Assembly (NCBI GenBank): GCA_905221605.1
Contig: CAJNDS010001130.1
Coordinates: forward strand, 1-33,260
Length of the DNA stretch: 33,260 nucleotides
Reading direction: 5' to 3'
From: Symbiodinium natans
Taxonomy: Eukaryota > Sar > Dinophyceae > Suessiales > Symbiodiniaceae
The position numbers were made by a program, and so were the translations under genes. Below, piece by piece: positions 1-8,056 of this stretch (positions are counted from its first letter, which is position 1; every line of letters begins with the position of its first letter). The notes under the pieces were generated by a model, which was given only the letters and a program-made list of their open reading frames with translations, was not told the DNA's origin and searched no databases.

Positions 1-3000
1 CTGCAGATGCTGCAGCCCTTCTGGCATTCCGGCGGCCAAGCCAGCCAGGCCAGCATTGCCGAGCCTCTCACAACATGTGCAGTCCAAATCCAAGTACCGC
101 AATCGGCTCGGCAAGCCTGCCCCTAGTGCAGCCAGGCCGGCGTCACACAAGTTTGCGCAGAATCTGAGGACGAGCCTTAAGCCCTGCAGCATCGCCAGCC
201 GCGGCAATCCTGCTGCCAGCCCGGCGAACCCATCATCCCCCATCCTTGTGTTGTTGAAAAGCCGCAGATCCAGGGCCTCCAGTCTCGCAGGAAGTTTGGC
301 GCCCAAAGCAATGAGCCCAGCATCGCCCACTTGCGGGCACTCTGAGAGGTCGAGGCTGAGGCGCCGGAGGCATGGTGGGAGTCCATCTGCAAGGGCCTGT
401 ACCCCGGCATCACCGAGCTTGGGCAACGGGAAGCAGTTGAGCCGCAGCTGCTGCAGCCCGCCAGGCAACTTGGCCGCCAAGGTTGACAGCCCCGTGTCGC
501 CGATGGCACACTTCTGCAACTCAAGCTCCAGGCGCAGCAAGGATGGGGACAGCGCCGCCGCCAGAGCAGCCAGCCCTTGATCACCGATCTTCTCTGAGAA
601 GCTGAAGGACAGCAAAAGCTCTTGCAGCATGGCCACATCTGACAGCCCTGCTGCAAGAGCGGCGATCCCAGCATCCGTGAGGCTCGAGCAAGAGTCGAGA
701 TGGATCTCTAGATGCCTCAACCTGCACGGAAGTCCCGCCACAAGCCTCCGCACCCCAACATCACCAACACTCTTGCATTGTGTGAAGTGGAGCTGCAAAA
801 CCTGGAGTTCACCTGGGAACCTTGCGCCTAAGGCAGCCAATCCATCGTCACCAACGCATCCACACGCCTTAAACTTCAGCTCCAAGACCTGCAATGTACT
901 GGGCATTGCCGGACTCAGCATGTCAAGGTGCGCGTCCTCGATCGCTTCAGACTTCCAGCCGAGCTTCAACACGCGCAGCGCGTGACAACAACGAAGCGCA
1001 AGGCAGAGGCAAGGCACAGCTATCAGTGGCACATTGGGCTCCACCAGCTGCAAGCTCCCGTCCGGCTCCTCAGTCCCTTCTCCATTGTGGTCTCCGAGAG
1101 TCGCTCCTCCTTCCCCAGCACCGGCTGCCCTGACACGTTCCAGCCTGGGCTCGGCAGCCTCGGCTGGCTCAGCTGCCACCGGCCACTCCTCACTGCTGAG
1201 GGTGGGGGGAATGGGGGGAAGAGCAAGGGCAGCAAGGTGGGCCTCACGCCACTTGCTGGCCCAAGAACGGAATAGGGAGGGATCCTTGAACATCTCGTGG
1301 TTCTGCTCCATAGACATGTCTCGGCAGAACTCCATGTTCATGCTCAGGCGCTGCAGCGCAAGCGGCAGTCCAGCACCCAGCGCTGCAAGCCCGGCATCGC
1401 TGAATTTGGTGAAAGTAAAGTCGAGCTTCAACTCCTCCATCTGCGTGGGAAGTGCCGCGCCAAGAGCAGCCAGCCCATCATCCGCAAGCTGCAGGCAAAA
1501 GCCAAAGTCCAACTGCAGGCGTCGTAGCTGCATCAGCTTCGGAAGGCCAGCAGCCAAAGCGGCCAGCCCGGCAGCGCCGACGCGACTGGCGCCGTTGAAG
1601 TGTAGGCACAGCTCTTGCACGCTCCGCGGCAGTCTTGCTGCCAAGGCCGCCAGCGCGCCGTCCGAAAGGTTGCCCGAAAGGTTGGCGAAGCTCAGCTGCA
1701 AGAACAGCAGAGGCGCTGGCAAGGCCGCTGACAGGGCGACTAAGCCAGCATCACCCAAGCTCAAGCAGTTCCGCACCGAGAGCTGAAAGTGCTCCAGCTG
1801 CGGGAGGCCAGCTGCGAGGGCGGCCAGACCTCCATCACCAAGACTGCAGTATCTGAACTCCAGATCCAGCCACTGGAGCGTGCGGGGAAGGCCGGCTGCC
1901 AAACTGGCCACCCCGCAATCCCCAAGTCCACTACAGCCAGTGAAGTCCAGCTTCAGCCGTCGCAGCGAGTGGGGAAATCCTAAGGCAGCCAGCCCGCCAT
2001 CGCCGATGTTGTGGCAGTATAGGAAGTTCAGCTGCAAGCTCTGGAGCTCGGAAGGCCAGCTTGACCCCAGGACGGCCATTTCCTATGCTGAACTTGAAAC
2101 CCTAGCAAAAAGGTTTGCTGCTCCTTAGGAATTATAAAGCACCCAAAAAATGAGAAAATATTTCTAAGGTATCCCTTAGTTTCCTCATCTGCGATGTTCG
2201 CGCACCTCCCAAAACCAAGGTCAAGATGGTGCATGGAACCGGGAAGCCCAGCAGCCAAGGCCGCCAGGCCTTGCGCGGTCCACTCCTCGCAGCCTCCCAG
2301 GTCCATCTGCAGGCGTTGCAGGGAACGAGGTATGCACAGTCCCAGGTCCGCGAGGCGCGCGTCGCTGGGCGACATGTGCGTCAGGTCGAGCTTGAGCTCC
2401 GAACAGCTCGTGTCCGCCCGAAGAGCCTCGTGGAAAGACAGCTCTTGGACCTGCCCCTTGAGCAAGGCCTGCTCCAAGCCAGCTCTTGCGAAGATGCCCC
2501 CCAAAGACGTGTTGACGGCATCGTAGTTGACGTGCTGACCGGCAGGCTCTGCATCCAGGTCCTTCTGGGCAATGCAGTTCAGGATCCGCCTGCGGTCCTC
2601 CGCTTTAGAGGCAAGGGCCTCATGCAACTGAGGCCGAAGGCCCCTACTTAAGACCTCGAGCGTGAAAGCTCGCTGTCTGTAGAGCTGCAGTCGCTTCGCC
2701 AGACTCGCACCCATTGGGCCCATGCCCTGTGGCGGGGGCCCACGTGTAGGTCCTTGGCCTTTCTCCTCGAGTGCGCTCTCGAGCTGCTTCTCGGCCTCTG
2801 TGAGACCGTCCGTGAGTAGAGCCGCAGAATCAGTGCCTGGGACCTTTGTGGCAATGTCGAGGAGTAGATGCTGGTTTCCATCCGTCCTCTCGCTCAGAGC
2901 AGTGTAAGCCTCAAAGGCACACCACAGGCGAGTAAAAGGCGTGGCATTGGTGTCCAAAATGATGAGCATGCCCTCCACCAGTTGCAGTGCTTTGAAGAAG

Positions 3001-3885
3001 CTTGACGACTTCGGATCTGAGGAGAGCTCCTCGTCCAGCGAGTGCTGCCGGTTAGCGTAGGCGCAAACCCAGTACCTGGTTCATGGTTGGGATCGTATTG
3101 AAATTTAAGCTTATATTCCTTATTGGGTTTAAGTATCCTTAAGCATGTAAAATGCTACCCAACTATCCAAGGTGCGCCCAAACAGGATCCTCAGGATTTT
3201 TTGGGGACCCTGGGTTGGTCTTGAAGCAACGCACTTCCTTGTGCTTTGCGACGCATCCGATGAAGTCTCGCACGGGTTCGCCCCACCAATGGCTGCAGAA
3301 CCACTGTGGCCGCTGTTCACCCCCGGCTGCCAACTCCACCCAAGCACAGTCTGCTGTACTCGTGGCTGGCATGATGAGCCAGGTGCTTACGTGGTAAAGG
3401 TTGGCCGTGGCTGGATCAACAGGTCGCTTGGATCGCACGTCAAGCCACCACTCGCCAGCGTGCTGCACTATGAAGTCTTCGACGACCCTGAGCTGCTTAA
3501 GCGTGATCCCCCTGAGCTCCGTTCTGGCAATCTCGCAGCGCCGGGGGAACTTGGCCAAGAGATGCATGTAGTCTGCAAAGCGTTCCGCCGTCATCTCGAG
3601 TGCTTCCCTTATCTTCCGGGCCCTCGCCTTTGCCGGCTCGGCTGCGTCAGGGAGGTCTTTTGGGGAGATGCCATGATGATTGACTGGCCTTGCCTCAGAG
3701 CAGTCAAAGATCCAAGACACAAGGCCCTTCCACGTGAGGTGTTCATCGGCCTCGAAGGCCTGCAGCGCGCAGTCGATGAGTGACTCCTCAACCTTGAGCT
3801 TTCGCAGCAGGTCTCGGACATCCTGAGGTGAAACGGGACCCTCACCAAAGTGATTCTGCAAGCGCTCCAGTATGACATGCGCCAT
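1..3885 (-). CDS. TIR-like-domain / leucine-rich-repeat protein, three exons, 3' end beyond the left edge
   Basis: Three exons are proposed: 3885-3233, 3075-2184 and 2082-1, together 3,627 nt or 1,209 codons, all in phase. I checked every codon of exon 3 and it is stop-free to position 1. Exon 1 starts at the ATG at 3885, seven bases after a spliced-leader relict. Its first ~60 residues resemble a degenerate EF-hand-like pair, and it ends in a SHWWGEPVRDF motif. Exon 2 opens with YWVCAYANRQH and has TRLWCAFEAY. From memory, protist proteins with a TIR-like fold share this HxWG ... WVxxxxNxQ ... WCxFE order, so that assignment is tentative. From late exon 2 to the edge run at least 21 repeats of the pattern LxxLxLxFxxCxxIGDxGLAALAAGLP, about 27-30 residues each, as in ribonuclease-inhibitor-type LRRs. 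A non-LRR insert of about 100 residues (roughly 1,320-900) interrupts them. Likely role is protein binding or sensing; function is unknown. Confidence 0.8.
2083..2183 (-). other. Intron 2 of the LRR gene (GA-AG borders)
   Basis: The exon 2 frame reads ...ANIADE and then runs into AT-rich sequence. The LRR frame resumes as EMAVLGSSWPSELQ in another frame. A 101-nt intron beginning GAAACTAAGG and ending CAGCATAG restores one continuous repeat. The sequence AGGAAA sits at both borders, so the exact cut could slide. GT is absent at the donor; non-canonical donors are known in dinoflagellate genes. Confidence 0.65.
3076..3232 (-). other. Intron 1 of the LRR gene (probable GC-AG borders)
   Basis: Exon 2 must start at 3075, after CCAG, to read YWVCAYAN, which requires exon 1 to end in phase 2. 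The best donor is GT|GCGTTGC at 3233/3232, giving ...KHKEV-YWVCAYAN. A second GC at 3244 is possible and would shorten exon 1 by four codons. Only in-frame joining supports this; no transcript evidence is available. Confidence 0.45.
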
Positions 3886-3892
3886 TCTGACC

Positions 3893-3907
3893 TGAGCCAA
3901 AATGGCT
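3893..3907 (-). other. Relict dinoflagellate spliced-leader sequence
   Basis: The minus strand reads AGCCATTTTGGCTCA, identical over 15 nt to the 3' part of the conserved dinoflagellate spliced leader. It ends seven bases before the ATG at 3885. Genomic spliced-leader relicts arise when a trans-spliced mRNA is reverse-transcribed and reinserted. The relict is extended by one or two bases into a perfect 7-bp inverted repeat with a 3-nt loop, which may be chance. Confidence 0.6.
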
Positions 3908-3912
3908 CAAAG

Positions 3913-4220
3913 ACAGCACCTTCCCGAGGTCAATCAAAGTGCCTCTCTGCCCCTCGCCTACAAAACATGTCGCAGAAGGGACCTGTGTCTGTTGTGAAGA
4001 AAAGGCGGCAGGCGGATCCACCGACACCAACGGTTTTCAGCGGCACAAGCTTTCTTCACGAATCCGGCTTCATCTTGCGACAATGCCGCTTCAACCTGCC
4101 ACGAAACCATCAGCAGGAGGTTAAATCTGGACTAAGGGTACGATGTTGGGATGTTCCCCCTTTATACTGCCAGTCCTCAGTACGGATGAAACTGCGCGGT
4201 ACCATAATCCCTACTAAGGA
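3913..4220. other. 5' flank of the LRR gene, no gene recognised
   Basis: Unique sequence upstream of the spliced-leader relict. A 62-codon minus-strand frame (4030-3842) overlaps the relict in a different frame from the gene and looks like chance. No promoter element is recognisable. Confidence 0.4.
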
Positions 4221-4359
4221 CTGGAGGTTTAGGGTACTTATTAACAAATTATAACTGTACGTATAACCACTTATAAGCCCCTTGAGTGCCCTGATGCACT
4301 TATAATTTGGGTGATAAGTACAGTTATAATGGGTGAACAAGTACCATGAACCTCCAAGC
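4221..4359. mobile_element. MITE-like inverted-repeat element, copy 1
   Basis: The ends form 38-bp terminal inverted repeats (4223-4260 and 4318-4355) matching at 32 of 38 positions, starting GGAGGTTTAGGGTAC on one side and GGAGGTTCATGGTAC on the other. The interior is AT-rich and non-coding. AAGGA occurs on both sides (4216-4220 and 4360-4364), a possible 5-bp target duplication. A related element lies at 25759-25878. Confidence 0.6.
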
Positions 4360-4458
4360 AAGGAGCATTTCAGACTGCCGGCAGAGAAGCCCGGCCACAG
4401 CCCAACTCTCGAGAAGTGACCGAGTGCATCCAGAAGCAGCCCTCCACAAAGGGCTTAG

Positions 4459-4785
4459 CCCGAAACCCTACACCCTAAACCCAAAACCCTAAACAGCAAA
4501 CCCTAAACCCTAAACCCTAACCCCTAAAGGGCCCTCAGGGTTGATGAAGCGAAGTGCCCGCGGCCTCCTGGCTCCCGAGTTGGCCGAAGCCTGCGGACAG
4601 AGAGAGCTCCGCGCCGCGGTCTGATCTGGGCAGCGATGTGTCGTTTTAGGGTTCAGGGTTCAGGGTTCAGGGTTCAGGTTTAGGGTTTAGGGTTTAGGGT
4701 TTAGGGTTTAGGGTTTAGGTTTAGGGTTTAGGGTTTAGCGTTTAGGGTTTAGGGTTTAGGGTTTAGGGTTTAGGGTTTAGGGCTA
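4459..4785. repeat. Interstitial telomere-like arrays, CCCTAAA then TTTAGGG
   Basis: Two arrays in opposite orientation: degenerate CCCTAAA units at 4459-4527, and at 4645-4785 TTCAGGG units passing into about 16 TTTAGGG units. A unique segment of about 115 bp separates them. Confidence 0.9.
4544..4624 (+). other. Short open segment between telomere-like arrays
   Basis: ATG to TGA, 26 codons, containing RGLLAPELAEACGQRELRAA. The composition is protein-like, but the segment is short and was picked from six frames by eye. No family recognised. Confidence 0.15.
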
Positions 4786-4842
4786 AAGGCTTAATATAGG
4801 GGCCTTAATAGTTAGAACTGGGTTTGGGGGGATTATCGTATG

Positions 4843-4896
4843 ACTATATAGGGGCCATCAGGGAATACTATTCGTCAGTATTCCGACCCCTATAGT
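4843..4896. repeat. Small nested hairpin (MITE-like)
   Basis: ACTATATAGGGG on the left mirrors CCCCTATAGT on the right, and inside them GGAATACT (4862-4869) mirrors AGTATTCC (4877-4884). The fold is almost perfect with a 7-nt loop. Confidence 0.5.
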
Positions 4897-4899
4897 GGT

Positions 4900-5250
4900 T
4901 TGATGTTTAGGGTTTCACGAACACACCCGAGGTTGCCCTCGCCGGAGATTTCTCCGCCTTTTGGCCGCGTCTCTTCCTTTGCTTTTTTTGGGGGGGGGGG
5001 GGGGGGGGAAAAGGGGGGGTCACCGACAGCCTTCCGGTCTCATGACGAGCCTTCCTCCAAATCCCCGCAGGCAACTGCGAAGCCAACGGTGCCAGCCCTG
5101 CTTCGCGAAATGCCCATCTGGGCCCTCAAACCCTCCACGACATAACAGACCTAAGTTGACCCCCCCCCCCTCCCCCGCCACAGTGTGTCCCCCGTTAACG
5201 ACCGTGGGTCCCCCCCAAATCTCATGTCGAGCTTTGACACCTGAACCCTA
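4900..5250. other. Unique spacer with long G and C homopolymers
   Basis: Holds a run of 19 G at 4990-5008 and a C-rich tract near 5161-5175. The plus-strand frames here depend on the homopolymers and are not credible genes. Confidence 0.5.
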
Positions 5251-5305
5251 AACCCTAAACCCTAAACCCTGAACCCTGAACCCTGAACCCTACACCCTAA
5301 CCCTA
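5251..5305. repeat. Interstitial telomere-like array (CCCTAAA/CCCTGAA)
   Basis: About eight heptamers, drifting from CCCTAAA to CCCTGAA along the array. Confidence 0.85.
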
Positions 5306-5310
5306 AGCCC

Positions 5311-5430
5311 AAGAACCAAGAAGAGCAAGCAAGAACTCGTGCAAGCTCCTGGGAGCGAAGCCTGCATGACTTGGAGGTTCGCGCGCAGGTCGCGGTAGCT
5401 ATATGGGGATTTCCGAAATTAGGGGTCTAA
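5311..5430 (+). other. Exon-like open segment between telomere-like arrays
   Basis: An open frame of 39 codons containing WERSLHDLEVRAQVAVA sits between CCCTAA arrays. It ends at TAA as the next array begins. Its 3' part (5399-5427) resembles one arm of the small element at 17806-17897, which argues that at least that end is not coding. Confidence 0.2.
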
Positions 5431-5495
5431 AACCCTAAACCCTAAACCCTAAACCCTCAACCCTCAACCCTAAACCCTAAACCCTGAACCCGAAA
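5429..5495. repeat. Interstitial telomere-like array (CCCTAAA)
   Basis: About nine units with CCCTCAA, CCCTGAA and CCCGAAA variants. Confidence 0.85.
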
Positions 5496-5502
5496 CCCTC
5501 CC

Positions 5503-5625
5503 TGCAGCATCAGTACCCATATTGCCTGGCACCAGCACAAACGCAATCACTTCTTCCTGCCTACGCTGGGCGCCAAGATGTGCATCGACTCGAGGTGCTT
5601 CAGTCTCAGCCATCGTAGGGGTTAG
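5503..5625 (+). other. Exon-like open segment between telomere-like arrays
   Basis: Forty open codons containing IAWHQHKRNHFFLPTLGAK, ending at TAG where the next TTTAGGG array starts. The unique DNA is exactly bracketed by arrays. Protein-like composition; no family recognised. Confidence 0.25.
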
Positions 5626-5672
5626 GGTTTAGGGTTTAGGGTTTAAGGTTTAGGGTTTAGGGTTTAGGGTTA
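5617..5672. repeat. Interstitial telomere-like array (TTTAGGG)
   Basis: About seven heptamers in the orientation opposite to the array at 5429-5495. Confidence 0.85.
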
Positions 5673-5696
5673 CAGGGTAAACCCTTCAAGCCTAGC

Positions 5697-5882
5697 ATGC
5701 AAGTCATCCTCTCTGCTACCTCAGGCGACTCAGGCTCCCTGAAAGTGATGTGGGAGCCCAATATAGAACTACTGGGGGCAAGATGCGGCGATGAAGGCCA
5801 AAACGGCCTCGTAACCATTGGGACTCTGCGCGCGTGCAGGTACAGCCAAAGTATAAAGCTGCGCAAGAATGGTGCAATCTGA
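5697..5882 (+). other. Exon-like open segment beside a telomere-like array
   Basis: Sixty-one codons from ATG to TGA containing LKVMWEPNIELLGARCGDEG and ending SIKLRKNGAI. The frame begins about 20 bases after the array at 5617-5672. It could be a last exon or a gene fragment. No family recognised. Confidence 0.3.
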
Positions 5883-6476
5883 GGTCCAACGTCATCCGCC
5901 AGGCCGCAAAGGTCGACATGTTAGATGTCCTGATGTTCCAGGTGATAGCTTCTTTTGTCAGGAAAGGGTTCGGAGTAGTGTTGCGTTGACGCGCTTACTG
6001 GCGATGGAAGCTCCAGTGGTTGGTGTTACTAGGTTGCAGGGAGTGTTGTACTAGCATTACGTACGGGGCTTTCATGCTTGCTGCTTGCTCAGAATGCACT
6101 TACTTGCTTTTGATCATAGCTTGATGGTGAGGATGGCTTGGTGATTTGCAGATGTTTTGGGGTCAAGCTGCAAGACTGCTCACTGGACGATCATACAGGC
6201 CTTACTAAGGCTTAGTCAGCACGTTCTGCATCAAGCTGCTCCTGCAAGGAGTTTTCTCTTGCATGGCTGGCGCCGCAATGTGATGCTGGTTGTTGGGGTT
6301 TGGGGTGTGGGGCTTGGGGTTTGGGGCTTTGGGGCTTGGGGCTTGTTGCTTGGGGTTTGGGGCTTGGGGTTGAAGGTTGGATACAGCTCTCGCCTGGACT
6401 TAAAGACTTCAGGTTCTGACTTCGCAGCCTCGTCCCAGCCAACATCCCCCACGAAACGCGCGCTCCAAAATGCTAC
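5883..6476. other. Unique flank with a G-rich degenerate repeat
   Basis: No convincing gene. Positions 6293-6376 hold repeated TTGGGG/CTTGGGG words, a degenerate telomere-like tract. Minus-strand frames through it are proline-rich by-products of the repeat. The last bases form the downstream flank of the retrotransposon. Confidence 0.45.
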
Positions 6477-6670
6477 TTCTTTCAAGCTGCATGCCAACAG
6501 AACGTTAAGCCCTTTCCAGGAGCCAAAGGCTCACACACCAGCCTCTTTTGACGGGAGTCTCGTCGATCAATGCCTAGAGCATGATGTCCAAAAAGCAGCC
6601 GAGCAGAAACTGAAATGCCAGCGCTGCTCAATGCGAGTGCGCGCTCAGCTTGAGTTCTCAAGCCTCTCCC
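6477..6670 (-). repeat. Split direct repeat B2 (3' end of element)
   Basis: 194 bp, identical to 6776-6969. Its outer edge, CTTGAAAGAA on the minus strand, is the 3' end of the element. Confidence 0.9.
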
Positions 6671-6706
6671 TGTATCCACTAGGGTGGGCGGGGTGCGCAG
6701 CACTGG

Positions 6707-6775
6707 GAGCAATGAATGACAGAGTCAAGTAACGTGTTGTCACATGAAAGAAACTACTAGTTGAAACACAGCTCA
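6707..6775 (-). repeat. Split direct repeat A2
   Basis: 69 bp, identical to 12876-12944. It directly abuts B1 with no gap and is separated from B2 by 36 unique bases (6671-6706). Confidence 0.9.
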
Positions 6776-6969
6776 TTCTTTCAAGCTGCATGCCAACAGA
6801 ACGTTAAGCCCTTTCCAGGAGCCAAAGGCTCACACACCAGCCTCTTTTGACGGGAGTCTCGTCGATCAATGCCTAGAGCATGATGTCCAAAAAGCAGCCG
6901 AGCAGAAACTGAAATGCCAGCGCTGCTCAATGCGAGTGCGCGCTCAGCTTGAGTTCTCAAGCCTCTCCC
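6776..6969 (-). repeat. Split direct repeat B1
   Basis: 194 bp, identical to B2. It lies 22 bases downstream of the tyrosine recombinase stop codon, so it holds the 3' untranslated part of the element. Confidence 0.9.
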
Positions 6970-6991
6970 AACTATCCAATCCACTGCGAAG

Positions 6992-8056
6992 TCAACCCCG
7001 TAAATTCATCACATGCTGCTCAAAGAGGTCAAATCTTGCCTGATTCAAGCGAGAAATTCGCGGTAGTGCATCCGAGTGAAGATAGAGGGCATCATGGAAG
7101 GCCCAAGCCTGATGGCCTATTGCACTCCAGCGCTGCAAGCGCGCTTGCTGCCTGACATCAAAGCTGTTTTTGGCACGAAGAACGGCTACCTCACCTCTGC
7201 GAATATACTCACGCGCTGAACGCTCCCTGAGCCATCTCCCAAACAACAAAATGTCGGCCAAGGGGATGCCCTGGCGAGCTAGCTCAGATGCGCCTGAGCG
7301 CCTGAAACTGTGAGTGGTCAGAAGCACATCAGGCCCACCAATAAGACCAGAGAGCTTCTTAACCCATCGAAGCACGGAGGAATACGACACAGTGAAAACT
7401 GGCTGACTGGGATCAACTGCGGGAAAGCGCCTGAGAAATTGGTGAAGCCAGGAGACCACCCCTGGATTACGCAGAACGACTTTCTGCTCCATGCCTCGTT
7501 TGGTCCGCCCAAGGCACAAAGTCACACTATCCCAGCTGACTACCACGTCGCCGTGCAGGAGCTGCAAGCTCTCACGCACCCTCAGAAGCCCTGCGTAGCA
7601 AAGGAGCATGACAGTACTGTTTTGAGGACGGTTTAGCAGAAGAGCTGCCACAATGATGGACGTGATAAGCTCCGGGGGAGCTGCTGCTGCCTGTTTCGGC
7701 GGCTGCTCAACGCCCCACGCATCAAAAAGCTTCCAAGCAGTACGGTACGAACCTCTAGGGTTAACTTTTTGCACTGCCGAAAGTGCCCATCCGTATTCAG
7801 CACGCCCCTTTGCAGCTTCATACCCATCCAAAAGCCACTCAGCTAGAAAACCATCCTGCTCAGCCTCAGTCATGCTGTGCCATCGAAGACCCGCAGATCT
7901 TAGATCATTGCTGAGGTGCTCGAGGGCCTCCAGGTACTTCTCGCGCGTGGAGGGCTTCAAGGTTTTCAGCAAGAAACGCTGCACGCGGTTGGGGCCAGTC
8001 CCACTGAACATGATGCAGGTTGACCCATGGATCACGTGCCTCGCAAGTCCGATCAA
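6992..8056 (-). CDS. Tyrosine recombinase of the retrotransposon
   Basis: 354 residues. This enzyme is expected to insert the circular DNA copy of the element by strand exchange through a covalent phosphotyrosine. The catalytic set is complete in order: Arg159 in AGLLRVRESLQLL, Lys186 in GRTKRG, His249 and Arg252 in THSFRRSG, Trp275 in FGRWL (Trp replaces the second His, as in several families) and the nucleophile Tyr284 in SAREYIR. The N-terminal ~120 residues would be the core-binding, SAM-like domain (LKPSTREKYLEALEHL). The frame is +1 relative to Pol and overlaps its end by 152 nt, so translation probably needs reinitiation, frameshifting or a separate message. The ATG at 8056 is the first in frame but not proven. 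Confidence 0.9.
   Translation of the reverse strand: MIGLARHVIHGSTCIMFSGTGPNRVQRFLLKTLKPSTREKYLEALEHLSNDLRSAGLRWHSMTEAEQDGFLAEWLLDGYEAAKGRAEYGWALSAVQKVNPRGSYRTAWKLFDAWGVEQPPKQAAAAPPELITSIIVAALLLNRPQNSTVMLLCYAGLLRVRESLQLLHGDVVVSWDSVTLCLGRTKRGMEQKVVLRNPGVVSWLHQFLRRFPAVDPSQPVFTVSYSSVLRWVKKLSGLIGGPDVLLTTHSFRRSGASELARQGIPLADILLFGRWLRERSAREYIRRGEVAVLRAKNSFDVRQQARLQRWSAIGHQAWAFHDALYLHSDALPRISRLNQARFDLFEQHVMNLRG

Noticed and set aside
1034-1786. 250-codon plus-strand frame over the LRR gene
   Set aside because: Ser/Ala-rich complement of the LRR exon; the minus strand shows a clear repeat consensus.
3842-4030. 62-codon minus frame crossing the spliced-leader relict
   Set aside because: Out of frame with the LRR gene and without protein-like features.
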